A DNA stretch of 64,000 nt from contig CAXXHV010000001.1 of NCBI GenBank assembly GCA_963678575.2, forward strand, positions 186,001 through 250,000, written 5' to 3'. A model generated the notes under the pieces. That model made no database searches. It saw only the letters and a list, made by a program, of their open reading frames with translations, and was not told the DNA's origin. Made by a program: the position numbers and the translations under genes. Source of the stretch: Pleomorphochaeta sp963678575 (lineage in GTDB: Bacteria > Spirochaetota > Spirochaetia > Sphaerochaetales > Sphaerochaetaceae). Positions within the stretch are counted from its first letter, which is position 1. Each line of letters begins with the position of its first letter. Shown in pieces: positions 23,795 to 32,573 of the stretch.

Positions 23795-25298
23795 TATTAA
23801 TTACCACCTTTGGTATTATTAGCGAAATTTCAGATTTCTTCTCATAACTAATATACTTAATTGTTTCTTTGTTATGATTATCTATTGTTACCCATTTCTC
23901 TTTAAATAAAATTGATAAGTATGTTAAAACCTCTGCAAGTCCATATTTTATTGGATACTTTTTAAATATATCTTGTATTGTAAGTTTGTATGAATTTGAT
24001 TTTGCATGAAAATATTCTGCTTCAATATTTTTTCGAATTTCTTCTTCGTTAACGTATATATCAACAATAAGTTGTGAATAATCATAAGAGGGGATATCCC
24101 CTTCCTTGTAATTTGTTAGTGAAGTTTTATTGTTTGGGTTAATTATATCTAGAGGTCTAGCCATATCATTATTAATAATAGGGTTCCCCTCTAAAATAAT
24201 TATTTCTTTGTTAAAAGGTATTTTAATGTTTGGATTAATACAAAGGTTTTTTATTTCTTTTGTTAAAGTAGATATATATTTGTACTCAGGACTAGTTTTT
24301 TTTGTAATTATTCTTTTAAGTTTTTCTGATAATAATCGATTTTCTTCTAATATATTTTTCCCCGAATTGTATAATTTTTCTTCGAAAGTATTAAAAAATT
24401 CAATATCAAATTTTTGGTTTGGTAGTCTTTTTGTAATTTCTAAGATTTGATTTTTGATAGAATTATCGTCATCTTGACTACTTAAATAGTACCAGAAAGT
24501 ATTAAAACTTTCTCCTTGGGGTGTTTTTTGTAATTCTTCAGTCTGTTCTAGTATGTGAGATAAAATTGTACCTCTATTTTCTGTTGTTTCAACTTGTTTT
24601 TTACATAAATCAGAGAAAATATTATGATTATTATCTTTTAATTGTTTAAAATCTGCTAATAGTGTTTTAGCAACTTTATTTAAGGTTTCAACTCTTTCTG
24701 CAATTTGAAGGTGAGAATATGTTTCAACATTTCCTGTTTCTTCAATTTTTTTAATTTCATTTTCAATTTCTAATTTTTTCTTTTGTAATTCATCTATTCT
24801 AGCTTTTGGATTTTTAATTGTATTATGGTCTAATTCTTTAATTCTATCAATTATTTCCAAAAATTTAGATTCAGTTCCTACAAACATGTTTTTTAAATCT
24901 TCAATTTCTTCGAAATATCTAAATAAGCGATCTACTGAAGTTGAGATATCAACCATTTCAATATGATCTTCATTGTAATATCTAAAAATATAATGAGTAT
25001 TCGTAGCTGACCATCTTTTTGTTAAATTTAATGCTTTATCATATAAATCTAATTCAATTGTATCAGAGTTAATTAAGTCATTTTCTTCCGTATCGTCAAA
25101 AATGTTATTATCATTAAAATCAATGTAATTTGCTAATTTTTGAACAAAGTATTTTTGTTCAACACCATTGTTGTTTTCTTCTTCTTTAAATATTTTATAT
25201 AAGAATGAAATAATAAAAGGAGAGTTTTTTTTTGTTAATAAATTCAATCCACTATCGTTATTAATTAGTGTTTTTACTTGATTAATATCTGAAAACAA
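23787..25298 (-). CDS. jetA: Wadjet protein JetA, kleisin-like subunit
   Basis: A DUF3375 protein of 503 residues, the MukF/kleisin-like subunit that bridges the JetC heads and binds JetB. The N-terminal part is a winged-helix-like region, the centre (about 160-240) is coiled coil, and the C-terminal part (about 425-503) resembles another winged helix. It is the first gene of the operon and starts with TTG, seven bases after AAGGAG; there is no in-frame ATG nearby. A rare start here could keep the whole system at low level. Order and lengths of jetA-B-C-D (503, 205, 1155, 374) fit Wadjet type I. Confidence 0.88.
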   Translation of the reverse strand: MFSDINQVKTLINNDSGLNLLTKKNSPFIISFLYKIFKEEENNNGVEQKYFVQKLANYIDFNDNNIFDDTEENDLINSDTIELDLYDKALNLTKRWSATNTHYIFRYYNEDHIEMVDISTSVDRLFRYFEEIEDLKNMFVGTESKFLEIIDRIKELDHNTIKNPKARIDELQKKKLEIENEIKKIEETGNVETYSHLQIAERVETLNKVAKTLLADFKQLKDNNHNIFSDLCKKQVETTENRGTILSHILEQTEELQKTPQGESFNTFWYYLSSQDDDNSIKNQILEITKRLPNQKFDIEFFNTFEEKLYNSGKNILEENRLLSEKLKRIITKKTSPEYKYISTLTKEIKNLCINPNIKIPFNKEIIILEGNPIINNDMARPLDIINPNNKTSLTNYKEGDIPSYDYSQLIVDIYVNEEEIRKNIEAEYFHAKSNSYKLTIQDIFKKYPIKYGLAEVLTYLSILFKEKWVTIDNHNKETIKYISYEKKSEISLIIPKVVINNE

Positions 25299-25407
25299 AG
25301 GGGTCTCCTTGATTGGTTTATTAACTGTAATTCTATCATATGAAGACTGAGATTTCTACTAAATACAAAAAATATTATTAATTAAATACTTCAAATATAT
25401 AAACAAT

Positions 25408-25436
25408 TTAAAAGGCACCATTTAATTGGTGCCTTT
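25408..25436 (-). terminator. Terminator of the left secreted-protein gene
   Basis: On the minus strand a perfect 9-bp stem (AAAGGCACC with GGTGCCTTT, positions 25428-25436 and 25411-25419) ends in TTTT. The same element closes the right copy. Confidence 0.8.
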
Positions 25437-25470
25437 CTATTTAGGAGGGGTTTATATATTGTTTTATTTA

Positions 25471-25968
25471 CTATTGGATTGAGTATTCAATTTTTACATT
25501 ACTTACATAGTTACCAGCAGGAAGTTCTGAGTTACCAGACCAACTTAAGTTGAATTTATTAACTAGTAATGAAATATGTTTTCCAGCTACTAAAGTATCA
25601 AGGGAGGAAATTGTATTTACTTGTGGTTTAATATTTGAATCAAAATCATTTTTACCATTGTTTAAAGTTGTTTTAAATGTATCAGGAGAAACTTTTACTG
25701 TAACAGCTAAGTCTTTATTCATATTAGATGTAGCATTAATAGTAAAGTCTTTAGTTGAACCATTTTCAGTTAAAGGAGCTACAAAGATAGAATAATCTTT
25801 AACACCATCATTTAATACTTCATTGTTATAAGCTAATTGATAAGAAACAGGAGTTTCTTTAATAGAAGTCTTTAATTGAACTTCAGCTGATTTACCAGAA
25901 GATACTGTAGCGAACATAGAAGTCATTGCGATTGCACTTATAGTTAAGATAGTTAATAGTTTTTTCAT
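25471..25968 (-). CDS. Secreted beta-rich surface protein, left copy
   Basis: A 165-residue exported protein of unknown function. The signal peptide is clear (MKKLLTILTISAIAMTSMFA, cut near residue 20-28). The mature part is rich in Ser, Thr, Asn and alternating hydrophobics, as in a beta-sandwich. It ends in LPAGNYVSNVKIEYSIQ, a tail like the PAGxYxxxVxVxY C-terminal strand of DUF4402/spore-coat-U/fimbrial domains. There are no cysteines in the mature part. I would describe it as a possible pilin- or adhesin-like subunit, not proven. It differs from the right copy at only two residues (Thr/Ser at 15, Ile/Ser at about 132). A strong promoter suggests high expression. Confidence 0.75.
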   Translation of the reverse strand: MKKLLTILTISAIAMTSMFATVSSGKSAEVQLKTSIKETPVSYQLAYNNEVLNDGVKDYSIFVAPLTENGSTKDFTINATSNMNKDLAVTVKVSPDTFKTTLNNGKNDFDSNIKPQVNTISSLDTLVAGKHISLLVNKFNLSWSGNSELPAGNYVSNVKIEYSIQ

Positions 25969-26011
25969 AATTTAGTTTTCCTTTTAAATTAATTTGATTT
26001 GTTATGATTAA

Positions 26012-26040
26012 ACTATACAATACTCTGTAACTTATGTCAA
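26012..26040 (-). promoter_or_regulatory. Sigma-70 promoter of the left secreted-protein gene
   Basis: TTGACA (26035-26040), a 17-base spacer, then TATAGT (26012-26017), about 44 bases before the ATG. The spacer starts TAAGTTACA, a motif shared with the other family promoters and repeated upstream near 26116-26143, perhaps an operator. Confidence 0.75.
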
Positions 26041-26252
26041 CAATTATTTAACAAAAAATACAAAAAAATAATAAAAATAGTTAATTGCTTATAATACAAA
26101 GAATTAAACATGGATAAGTTATATAATAGTTATGTAACTTATGTAATATGTGATTATTTTTAAACAGATTTAGATAAATTATTTATAAAAATAATAACTT
26201 TTAAGATATATTAATGAGCTTTTATTTATAGGATCTTGTTTGAAGAACAAAT

Positions 26253-26281
26253 AAGCAAAGGCTATAATATAACCTTTGCTT
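26253..26281 (-). terminator. Terminator of the paralogous secreted-protein gene
   Basis: A 9-bp stem AAGCAAAGG/CCTTTGCTT (26253-26261 and 26273-26281) with an 11-base loop lies 31 bases beyond the stop. The following TTATTTGTTC is only a loose U tract. Confidence 0.6.
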
Positions 26282-26311
26282 AAAACTAAATTATTTTAAA
26301 ATTATTAAAAA

Positions 26312-26803
26312 CTATTCAATACTATATTCAACACCTACGTTACTAACATAAGTACCAGCTGGAAGATTAGGTTTTCCGCCTATGAAAATATTGAATCTAT
26401 ATACTTCTTTGTCAGAATTTAAGCCTGCATAAACTATTTTTTTATCTATAATAGTGTTTATTATTGGTTTAATTCCTGAATCAAATTCTTGATCTCCATT
26501 CAATGTTGTTTTAAACGTTGATGGTGTTATTGTTACGCTAACATTTTTATCTTCATTTAAATTAGAGCTTACTCTAATTGTAAAATCAGTAATCATTGTA
26601 TTTGTTGTTAACGGATTTATATCATTAACCTGATAAACATCCCCATTCTCAATTAAAGTGTATTGAGAATCAATTTTTCTATATAAATTATATGAAAGTG
26701 CAGTTTCAATAATATTTGAAGAAAGGTAAACATTTGCTTCTTTTGCAAAACAAACAGTTGAGGATATAACTAAAATTGAAATTAATAAAAATATTTTTTT
26801 CAT
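26312..26803 (-). CDS. Secreted beta-rich surface protein, diverged paralogue
   Basis: A 163-residue exported protein related to the two 165-residue copies flanking this segment. It has a signal peptide (first about 20 residues, ending VCFAKEA). Shared landmarks are the ETxxSYxL block near residue 33, TxSTFKTTLNG with FDSxIKPxxNTI in the middle, and the C-terminal LPAGTYVSNVGVEYSIE. Identity to the others is moderate, so this is an older duplication. It has its own promoter and terminator and lies inside the inverted-repeat segment. Function unknown; the same pilin/adhesin-like guess applies. Confidence 0.7.
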   Translation of the reverse strand: MKKIFLLISILVISSTVCFAKEANVYLSSNIIETALSYNLYRKIDSQYTLIENGDVYQVNDINPLTTNTMITDFTIRVSSNLNEDKNVSVTITPSTFKTTLNGDQEFDSGIKPIINTIIDKKIVYAGLNSDKEVYRFNIFIGGKPNLPAGTYVSNVGVEYSIE

Positions 26804-26831
26804 TTAGGCTCTCCTTTGTAAAATTAGATAT

Positions 26832-26861
26832 AGTATATATCCTCTTGTGTACTTATGTCAA
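26832..26861 (-). promoter_or_regulatory. Sigma-70 promoter of the paralogous secreted-protein gene
   Basis: TTGACA (26856-26861), an 18-base spacer beginning TAAGTACACA, and TATACT (26832-26837). The -35 region reads TTGACATAAGT as in the promoters of the two near-identical copies. Confidence 0.7.
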
Positions 26862-26976
26862 GAATTAATTAAACCTATAGTTTTTTGAAGTTTAATTTTA
26901 TATTAATTTACTTTCTATAAAGTAATTATAACATATTAACTTATAACAAGATTGATATAGATGTTTTGATTTGGAC

Positions 26977-27002
26977 AAAAAAAACCAGTTCCTAAGAACT
27001 GG
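26977..27002 (-). terminator. Terminator of the tRNA-Lys/tRNA-Glu transcript
   Basis: On the minus strand, directly after tRNA-Glu, CCAGTTC pairs with GAACTGG around a four-base loop and is followed by eight T. Confidence 0.9.
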
Positions 27003-27005
27003 AAA

Positions 27006-27077
27006 CATCTCCTACGAGAGTCGAACTCGTGTTGCCGGGATGAAAACCCGGTGTCCTAACCACTAGACGAAGGAGAC
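27006..27077 (-). tRNA. tRNA-Glu (UUC)
   Basis: A 72-nt cloverleaf. The anticodon stem CCGGG/CCCGG encloses TTTTCAT with anticodon TTC. The T arm is ACGAG-TTCGACT-CTCGT. The acceptor stem has seven pairs with a terminal G-U. CCA is not encoded. It lies 8 bases after tRNA-Lys in the same transcript. Confidence 0.95.
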
Positions 27078-27085
27078 ATATAATT

Positions 27086-27158
27086 TGAGCTGCAAAGGAT
27101 TTGAACCTTTGACCCACGCCTTAAAAGGGCGTTGCTCTACCAACTGAGCTAGCAGCCC
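27086..27158 (-). tRNA. tRNA-Lys (UUU)
   Basis: A 73-nt cloverleaf. The anticodon stem ACGCC/GGCGT encloses CTTTTAA with anticodon TTT. The T arm is AAAGG-TTCAAAT-CCTTT, and the acceptor stem GGGCTGC/GCAGCTC has one G-U pair. CCA is not encoded. Confidence 0.95.
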
Positions 27159-27172
27159 AAGCAACGAATTGG

Positions 27173-27201
27173 ACTATATCAAGAAATTAAACACTAATCA
27201 A
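27173..27201 (-). promoter_or_regulatory. Promoter of the tRNA pair
   Basis: TTGATT (27196-27201), a 17-base spacer and TATAGT (27173-27178) place the transcription start just before tRNA-Lys. Confidence 0.7.
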
Positions 27202-27313
27202 CTACTTTTAAAAAAAAAGCAAAAAATTTTTTTTAATAATCTAATTTTATATATACTCTTAATTTTCTGCATGCTAGAATCTTTATAATTTAATAGGAGA
27301 AAAACAATAAAAT

Positions 27314-29524
27314 ATGGCTAGTACATTATATTTAACTGAATCAGAAAAGCAGAAAGGCCTTAAGCATATGCTTAGAGATGAGATGTTTAATGGTATTTCT
27401 TATAATTTATTAGGTGGTACTTTTGTATATCTTATTGCTGTTTATTTTAATGCAGGAAGTTTTGTATTAGGTTATATTTCTTCTGTTTTATATATTGCTG
27501 GAGCAATCTTACCCTTGGTTCCAAAAATGTTTAATAAAAAAAACATTGTAAAAGTTCAATCTAGAGCTTGGTTGCTTAGAGGATTTGTTTCTTTTTTATA
27601 TGTTGGATTAATTTTTCTAGAAAGAAAATATGCAATTATCTTTTTATTAATAATATATACTTTGTTTTCAATTTTTAGAGTTATTGGAATTGCTTTAAAT
27701 GACTTTACAGTTAAAAGTTTAAGTACCTCGAATAATTTGGGAAGAGTTGTTGGAAATATTAATATTGCATATCAATCTTCAGCTATTATAGTTTGTTGTT
27801 TTGCTGCTGTGTATTTAGATATAGTAAAATTACCTGGAATTATTGCAATAGTAATACTTCAAGTTATTGGAGCTATTTTAAATACTTTTTCAGCTACAGA
27901 GATTTCTAAAATACCTTGTCGTCGTACAATTAATTATAGAAAAGGGCAAGGATTATTTATTATTTTTAAAGAGTCTATGAAAAATGAGATTAGACGTAGA
28001 AGGTTAATATTAAGATGGTTAAGCAGTGCTTTAGTTGTTGGATTTGGAATGGTTGTTCCTTTTTTAAAAATATATGTAGGATTAAATAATAGTAGTATCT
28101 TATTTTATACAGCAGCTTGTGGTGTCTCTTCTTTATTAGCCGGCCTTGTTAATAAACAATTATCTGATCGATTAGGATCAAAGCCAATTTGTTTGATAAG
28201 TAGTATTATATTTTTGTTCTTTTTAATAGCTTGGGCTATTTCTCCTATTTCTTTAGGTTTTACTTATTTCTTTTTGCTTGGTGTTCTTTCAAATTTCTTT
28301 TTATTAATTTCATATTTTTCTGTATTTAGATTAATTTCAGCTGTAATACCAGATAAAGATGCAATTTCATTTAATTCAATGAATAATTTTACTATTGCAA
28401 TTTTAGCTTTTTTGACTGGTGTAACTAGTGGTTTTTTAGCAAACTTTGAAATATCAGAGTATATCTCTCATACTGATTTTTTTAACAGTTATTCTTTCAT
28501 GTTTATATTTTTAGTAATCTTGAATTTTATTTTTATTTTTTACGCGGCCAGATTGAAAGAGGTTGGAGCATATTCAAGCTCAGAAACAGCTAAAATATTA
28601 TTGAGTAGACATGGAATTCAAGCAATATCCAAAATTGAGCGATTAAGTCACACTTTTGATCCATATAAAAGAAGATTGTTATTATTTTCACTTGGTACTA
28701 ATACAAATACTTTAGCGACTTCTCAATTAAAAACAATTTTAGCTACACCTTTTTCAATTGATAAAAAAGAAATTGTAAGATCTTTAGCAATAAGACCTAG
28801 AAAGTCTTTGTTGCCAGATTTGATTAAATTGGCTGAAAATGATGATGAAAGTACTCAAATTGAAGCAATTGTTGCTTTAGGTTCTTATAAAAATAATGAA
28901 ATAGCTATTAAATCTTTAAAAAATTTATTGAATTCTCGTTGGGGTAGTGTTCGTTCTGTTGCTTCAAAAAGTTTATCAATAATATCTAAAGATAATTCTT
29001 TATTACCTATTATTATGGAGCTTTCCCTAAAAGCGGCTCATATTGATGAAGAAGTTGACTATTTAATAGCAAAAAAGAATTTAGATAAAGAAGGGTTATT
29101 TTTTGAAAATTTCTTTGTTTCTGTTTCTCAAAAAAGAGGGTCAACGTATAGACAGACTAGATATGCTGTCTTAGCTTCTTTTTTGCATTTTGGTTCTCCA
29201 GTTTTATCTAATATTTATGGACGCATAAATTTAGGCGATTATAATTCTGCTATTGAAAACTTTTTAACCGATGCACAAGATGTAGATATTGTTTTTAATA
29301 ATTTTGAAGAAATATTAAAAGCTTTTATTGATTATGATCATAACCTTTTGAAAGAATATAGTCTTAAATTATTAAATAGTTGTAAGAGTTTTAAAGATAC
29401 AAGAATGTCTCATATTAGAAATGGATTATTAAAAGTTAATGATTATGATTTAAATGATTTTGATTTACAAGATATGATAGCTCTATTTTATTTTTCTTAT
29501 TCTCTCGCAAATAATTCAAAATAA
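27314..29524 (+). CDS. MFS-type membrane transporter with C-terminal HEAT-like repeats
   Basis: A 736-residue protein. Residues about 20-425 contain roughly 12 hydrophobic segments, with an MFS-like loop SDRLGSKP between helices near residue 289. The remaining 300 residues are soluble and helical, with HEAT/PBS-like repeats (IEAIVALGSYKNNEIAIKSLKNLL, VRSVASKSLSIIS) at about 510-570. Transporters with such a tail are found in several bacterial groups, and the tail probably mediates protein contact. The substrate cannot be inferred. GGAG lies 14 bases before the ATG, a long spacing. It faces away from the tRNA pair. Confidence 0.7.
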   Translation: MASTLYLTESEKQKGLKHMLRDEMFNGISYNLLGGTFVYLIAVYFNAGSFVLGYISSVLYIAGAILPLVPKMFNKKNIVKVQSRAWLLRGFVSFLYVGLIFLERKYAIIFLLIIYTLFSIFRVIGIALNDFTVKSLSTSNNLGRVVGNINIAYQSSAIIVCCFAAVYLDIVKLPGIIAIVILQVIGAILNTFSATEISKIPCRRTINYRKGQGLFIIFKESMKNEIRRRRLILRWLSSALVVGFGMVVPFLKIYVGLNNSSILFYTAACGVSSLLAGLVNKQLSDRLGSKPICLISSIIFLFFLIAWAISPISLGFTYFFLLGVLSNFFLLISYFSVFRLISAVIPDKDAISFNSMNNFTIAILAFLTGVTSGFLANFEISEYISHTDFFNSYSFMFIFLVILNFIFIFYAARLKEVGAYSSSETAKILLSRHGIQAISKIERLSHTFDPYKRRLLLFSLGTNTNTLATSQLKTILATPFSIDKKEIVRSLAIRPRKSLLPDLIKLAENDDESTQIEAIVALGSYKNNEIAIKSLKNLLNSRWGSVRSVASKSLSIISKDNSLLPIIMELSLKAAHIDEEVDYLIAKKNLDKEGLFFENFFVSVSQKRGSTYRQTRYAVLASFLHFGSPVLSNIYGRINLGDYNSAIENFLTDAQDVDIVFNNFEEILKAFIDYDHNLLKEYSLKLLNSCKSFKDTRMSHIRNGLLKVNDYDLNDFDLQDMIALFYFSYSLANNSK

Positions 29525-29593
29525 ATAAAAAACATTAATATTGTTGTATTTTATATATTGTTTGGATTTGTTTGCTTTGATATTCTTACCCTT

Positions 29594-30799
29594 ATGAAAT
29601 TAGATAAAATTTACCATGCCGCTTATACCTTAAAAGATGTAATACACAAAACAGATTTATTACCAGCTCCTAATATCTTTCCAAATGAGAAAGTATATTT
29701 AAAGGCAGAAAATTTACAAGTTACAGGGTCCTTTAAAGTAAGAGGTGCCTATTATAAGATTTCTCAGCTATCTAACGAAGCTAAAGAAAAGGGTGTTATT
29801 GCTTGTTCTGCAGGCAACCATGCACAAGGTGTAGCTTTGGCTGCAAAAAAGAATAATATTAACTCTATAATATGTATTCCTGATGGGGCCCCTATTTCTA
29901 AAGTTGAAGCTACTAGAAGTTATGGAGCAAAAGTTGAATTAGTTAATGGTGTATATGATGATGCATATAATAGAGCTATTGAAATTCAAAAAGAAACAGG
30001 AATGACTTTTATCCATCCTTTTAATGATAAAGAAGTAATTGCTGGTCAAGGTACAATAGGTTTAGAAATATTAGAACAACTTGAAGATGTTGAAGTAGTA
30101 ATTGTTCCAATAGGTGGAGGTGGTTTAATTAGCGGAATTGCTTTTGCTATAAAATCTTTGAAACCTGATTGTAAAATATATGGAGTCCAATCTTCTGGCG
30201 CAGCTAGTATGTTTTCTTCTTTAAAGGAAGATCAGATATGTGAATTGCAAAATGTATGTACAATTTCAGATGGCATTGCAGTAAAAAAACCTGGTGATGT
30301 AACCTTTGATTTATGTAAGAAATATGTTGATGAAGTTGTTACTGTAAGTGATGATGAGGTTTCTTGTGCAATTTTGGCCTTGATTGAAAATCAAAAGCTT
30401 ATTTCTGAAGGGGCTGGTGCCGTTTCAGTTGCTGCAGCAATGTTTAATAAAATTGATATTAAAAATAAAAAGACTGTATGTGTTGTTAGTGGTGGAAATA
30501 TAGATGTAACTATTTTATCCAGAGTGATTTCAAGGGGCTTATTGAAAGGCGGGCGAAGTGCTAAATTTACTATTAATTTAATGGATAAGCCAGGCCAGCT
30601 TGTTGAGGTTTCTACTATAATTGCAAATTTAGGTGGAAATGTAATTGCTGTTCATCATGATAGAGGTGGTGAAGGGACTGATTTAAATAGTTGTACTTTA
30701 TCATTAGAAGTAGAAACAAGAGATCATGAACATATAAAAGAAATAAGAGAAGCCTTAATATCTAAAGGTTTTAGATTTGTTGGTGAGTTTTTAAATTAA
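29594..30799 (+). CDS. ilvA: Threonine ammonia-lyase with C-terminal ACT domain
   Basis: A PLP enzyme that converts threonine to 2-oxobutyrate and ammonia, 401 residues from ATG 29594. The PLP lysine is Lys48 in TGSFKVRGA, and the phosphate-binding loop is PIGGGGLISG near residue 180. An ACT domain of about 75 residues (FTINLMDKPGQLVEVSTII) ends the protein. A single ACT domain and 400-residue length match the TdcB-like/Clostridium-type enzyme rather than the 500-residue E. coli IlvA with two ACT-like domains, so the symbol tdcB is equally defensible. A TTG at 29558 would add 12 unrelated residues. No good ribosome site is visible at either start. Confidence 0.88.
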   Translation: MKLDKIYHAAYTLKDVIHKTDLLPAPNIFPNEKVYLKAENLQVTGSFKVRGAYYKISQLSNEAKEKGVIACSAGNHAQGVALAAKKNNINSIICIPDGAPISKVEATRSYGAKVELVNGVYDDAYNRAIEIQKETGMTFIHPFNDKEVIAGQGTIGLEILEQLEDVEVVIVPIGGGGLISGIAFAIKSLKPDCKIYGVQSSGAASMFSSLKEDQICELQNVCTISDGIAVKKPGDVTFDLCKKYVDEVVTVSDDEVSCAILALIENQKLISEGAGAVSVAAAMFNKIDIKNKKTVCVVSGGNIDVTILSRVISRGLLKGGRSAKFTINLMDKPGQLVEVSTIIANLGGNVIAVHHDRGGEGTDLNSCTLSLEVETRDHEHIKEIREALISKGFRFVGEFLN

Positions 30800-31732
30800 C
30801 GAAAAGCTTTTTAAAATAAATAGCCAGAAGAAAATAGATATCAACGATAAAACAGTTGAAATAATTACGATTTGTGCAGCTAAATCGGCATCTCCTTCCA
30901 TTTCTTTTGCCATTGTAAAAGAAGAAACAGCTACAGGAGATGCCATTGAGGCAATAATACAGCCAAGATATATTCCTCTTAATCCTAAGGCAAGTGATAT
31001 TAAAATTATAATTAATGGAGTTACTATGAGTTTTCCAAGACTTCCCAACATAATTAATTTTATATTTTTTTTGATACTTTCAAACTCTATTGTTCCACCA
31101 AGAATGATAAAAGCTAATGGTGTTGCTGTTTTTGATAATGAAGAAAGCGGTGATAGAATTAATTGTGGTATTTTAATTTTATACAGATAAAAGATGAAAC
31201 CCAATAAAGCTGCATCAACTAAAGGGTTTTTTATAACACTTAATAATAGTGAAAAAATATTTATATTATTTCCTCTGTAGCTTTCTAGAACAATTACCGC
31301 TAATATATTAACTAAAGGAACTGCAAATAATATCATAGTGCTTAGCAATGGAAGCCCTTTTTCTCCATACATTCCTTGAATTACAGGGACCCCAAAAATC
31401 ATTATGTTTGATCTAAACCAGGCTTGAACTAATACCCCTTTTTTAGGATTTGATAATTTTGTTTTATTTAAAATTAATGACATTATTATTGCAATTAATG
31501 GGAGAGTGACTAAAACTACTAAAATCATTTTAATTGAATCTCCCAAGTTAATTGATTCCATATTGTAAATTCCTAAGAATAATAACAAAGGTAAAGGGAG
31601 TCTAAAAATAAATTTATTTAAAGCATTTAGGGTTTCTTTGTTTATCCAGTTAACTTTTACTGAAATGTTACCTAAAAATAATAATACAAATAAGGGGAAG
31701 ATAACATTAAACGAAAATAGTAAGTTGTCCAT
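30791..31732 (-). CDS. AEC-family transporter (auxin efflux carrier type)
   Basis: A 313-residue inner-membrane protein with about 10 hydrophobic helices in two five-helix halves. The C-terminal half has the AEC-like pattern LGCIIASMASPVAVSSFTMA. Bacterial AEC proteins move malate, malonate or amino acids, and no specific substrate can be read here. Its 3' end overlaps the end of the threonine dehydratase gene by 9 bases, tail to tail. GGAGCTT lies just before the ATG. It is the outermost gene inside the inverted-repeat segment on this side. Confidence 0.85.
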   Translation of the reverse strand: MDNLLFSFNVIFPLFVLLFLGNISVKVNWINKETLNALNKFIFRLPLPLLLFLGIYNMESINLGDSIKMILVVLVTLPLIAIIMSLILNKTKLSNPKKGVLVQAWFRSNIMIFGVPVIQGMYGEKGLPLLSTMILFAVPLVNILAVIVLESYRGNNINIFSLLLSVIKNPLVDAALLGFIFYLYKIKIPQLILSPLSSLSKTATPLAFIILGGTIEFESIKKNIKLIMLGSLGKLIVTPLIIILISLALGLRGIYLGCIIASMASPVAVSSFTMAKEMEGDADLAAQIVIISTVLSLISIFFWLFILKSFSLI

Positions 31733-31969
31733 TTATTTAAGCTCCTTTAAGCTATTATATATAAATTAATTAAAATTTAAATACTTTTATTGATTCAATA
31801 ATCTTTTTAATTACTAAATAATTAGGACTAAATTTGTCTAAGTTCTTTAAAAAATAACACTTATTGCACAAGTTACATTAATATTGTATAACTTATACAT
31901 GTTTAATTCTTTGCATTATAAGCAATTAACTATTTTTATTATTTTTTTGTATTTTTTGTTAAATAATTG

Positions 31970-31998
31970 TTGACATAAGTTACAGAGTATTGTATAGT
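31970..31998 (+). promoter_or_regulatory. Sigma-70 promoter of the right secreted-protein gene
   Basis: TTGACA (31970-31975), a 17-base spacer and TATAGT (31993-31998), identical to the left copy. Related AAGTTACA and ATAACTTAT words lie upstream at about 31870-31896. Confidence 0.75.
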
Positions 31999-32041
31999 TT
32001 AATCATAACAAATCAAATTAATTTAAAAGGAAAACTAAATT

Positions 32042-32539
32042 ATGAAAAAACTATTAACTATCTTAAGTATAAGTGCAATCGCAATGACTTCTATGTTCGC
32101 TACAGTATCTTCTGGTAAATCAGCTGAAGTTCAATTAAAGACTTCTATTAAAGAAACTCCTGTTTCTTATCAATTAGCTTATAACAATGAAGTATTAAAT
32201 GATGGTGTTAAAGATTATTCTATCTTTGTAGCTCCTTTAACTGAAAATGGTTCAACTAAAGACTTTACTATTAATGCTACATCTAATATGAATAAAGACT
32301 TAGCTGTTACAGTAAAAGTTTCTCCTGATACATTTAAAACAACTTTAAACAATGGTAAAAATGATTTTGATTCAAATATTAAACCACAAGTAAATACAAT
32401 TTCTTCACTTGATACTTTAGTAGCTGGAAAACATAGTTCATTACTAGTTAATAAATTCAACTTAAGTTGGTCTGGTAACTCAGAACTTCCTGCTGGTAAC
32501 TATGTAAGTAATGTAAAAATTGAATACTCAATCCAATAG
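32042..32539 (+). CDS. Secreted beta-rich surface protein, right copy
   Basis: A 165-residue exported protein identical to the left copy except for two residues. The same signal peptide, cysteine-free beta-rich mature part and C-terminal LPAGNYVSNVKIEYSIQ are present. The ATG follows AAAGGAAAAC. Several differences from the left copy are silent (for example TCTTCA against TCCTCC), which argues for selection on the protein together with recent duplication or gene conversion. The gene lies wholly inside the repeat arm, so an inversion between arms would leave it intact. Function unknown; possibly a structural surface subunit. Confidence 0.75.
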   Translation: MKKLLTILSISAIAMTSMFATVSSGKSAEVQLKTSIKETPVSYQLAYNNEVLNDGVKDYSIFVAPLTENGSTKDFTINATSNMNKDLAVTVKVSPDTFKTTLNNGKNDFDSNIKPQVNTISSLDTLVAGKHSSLLVNKFNLSWSGNSELPAGNYVSNVKIEYSIQ

Positions 32540-32573
32540 TAAATAAAACAATATATAAATCCCTCCTAAATAG

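Larger units (their letters stand above)
25408..26123. repeat. Left arm of a 716-bp near-perfect inverted repeat
   Basis: This arm is the reverse complement of 31887-32602 with no gaps and only about ten mismatches seen by eye. It holds a complete unit: promoter, 165-residue secreted-protein gene and terminator, all pointing outward (left). Sequence similarity stops abruptly at both ends. 5763 bp lie between the arms. Confidence 0.93.
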
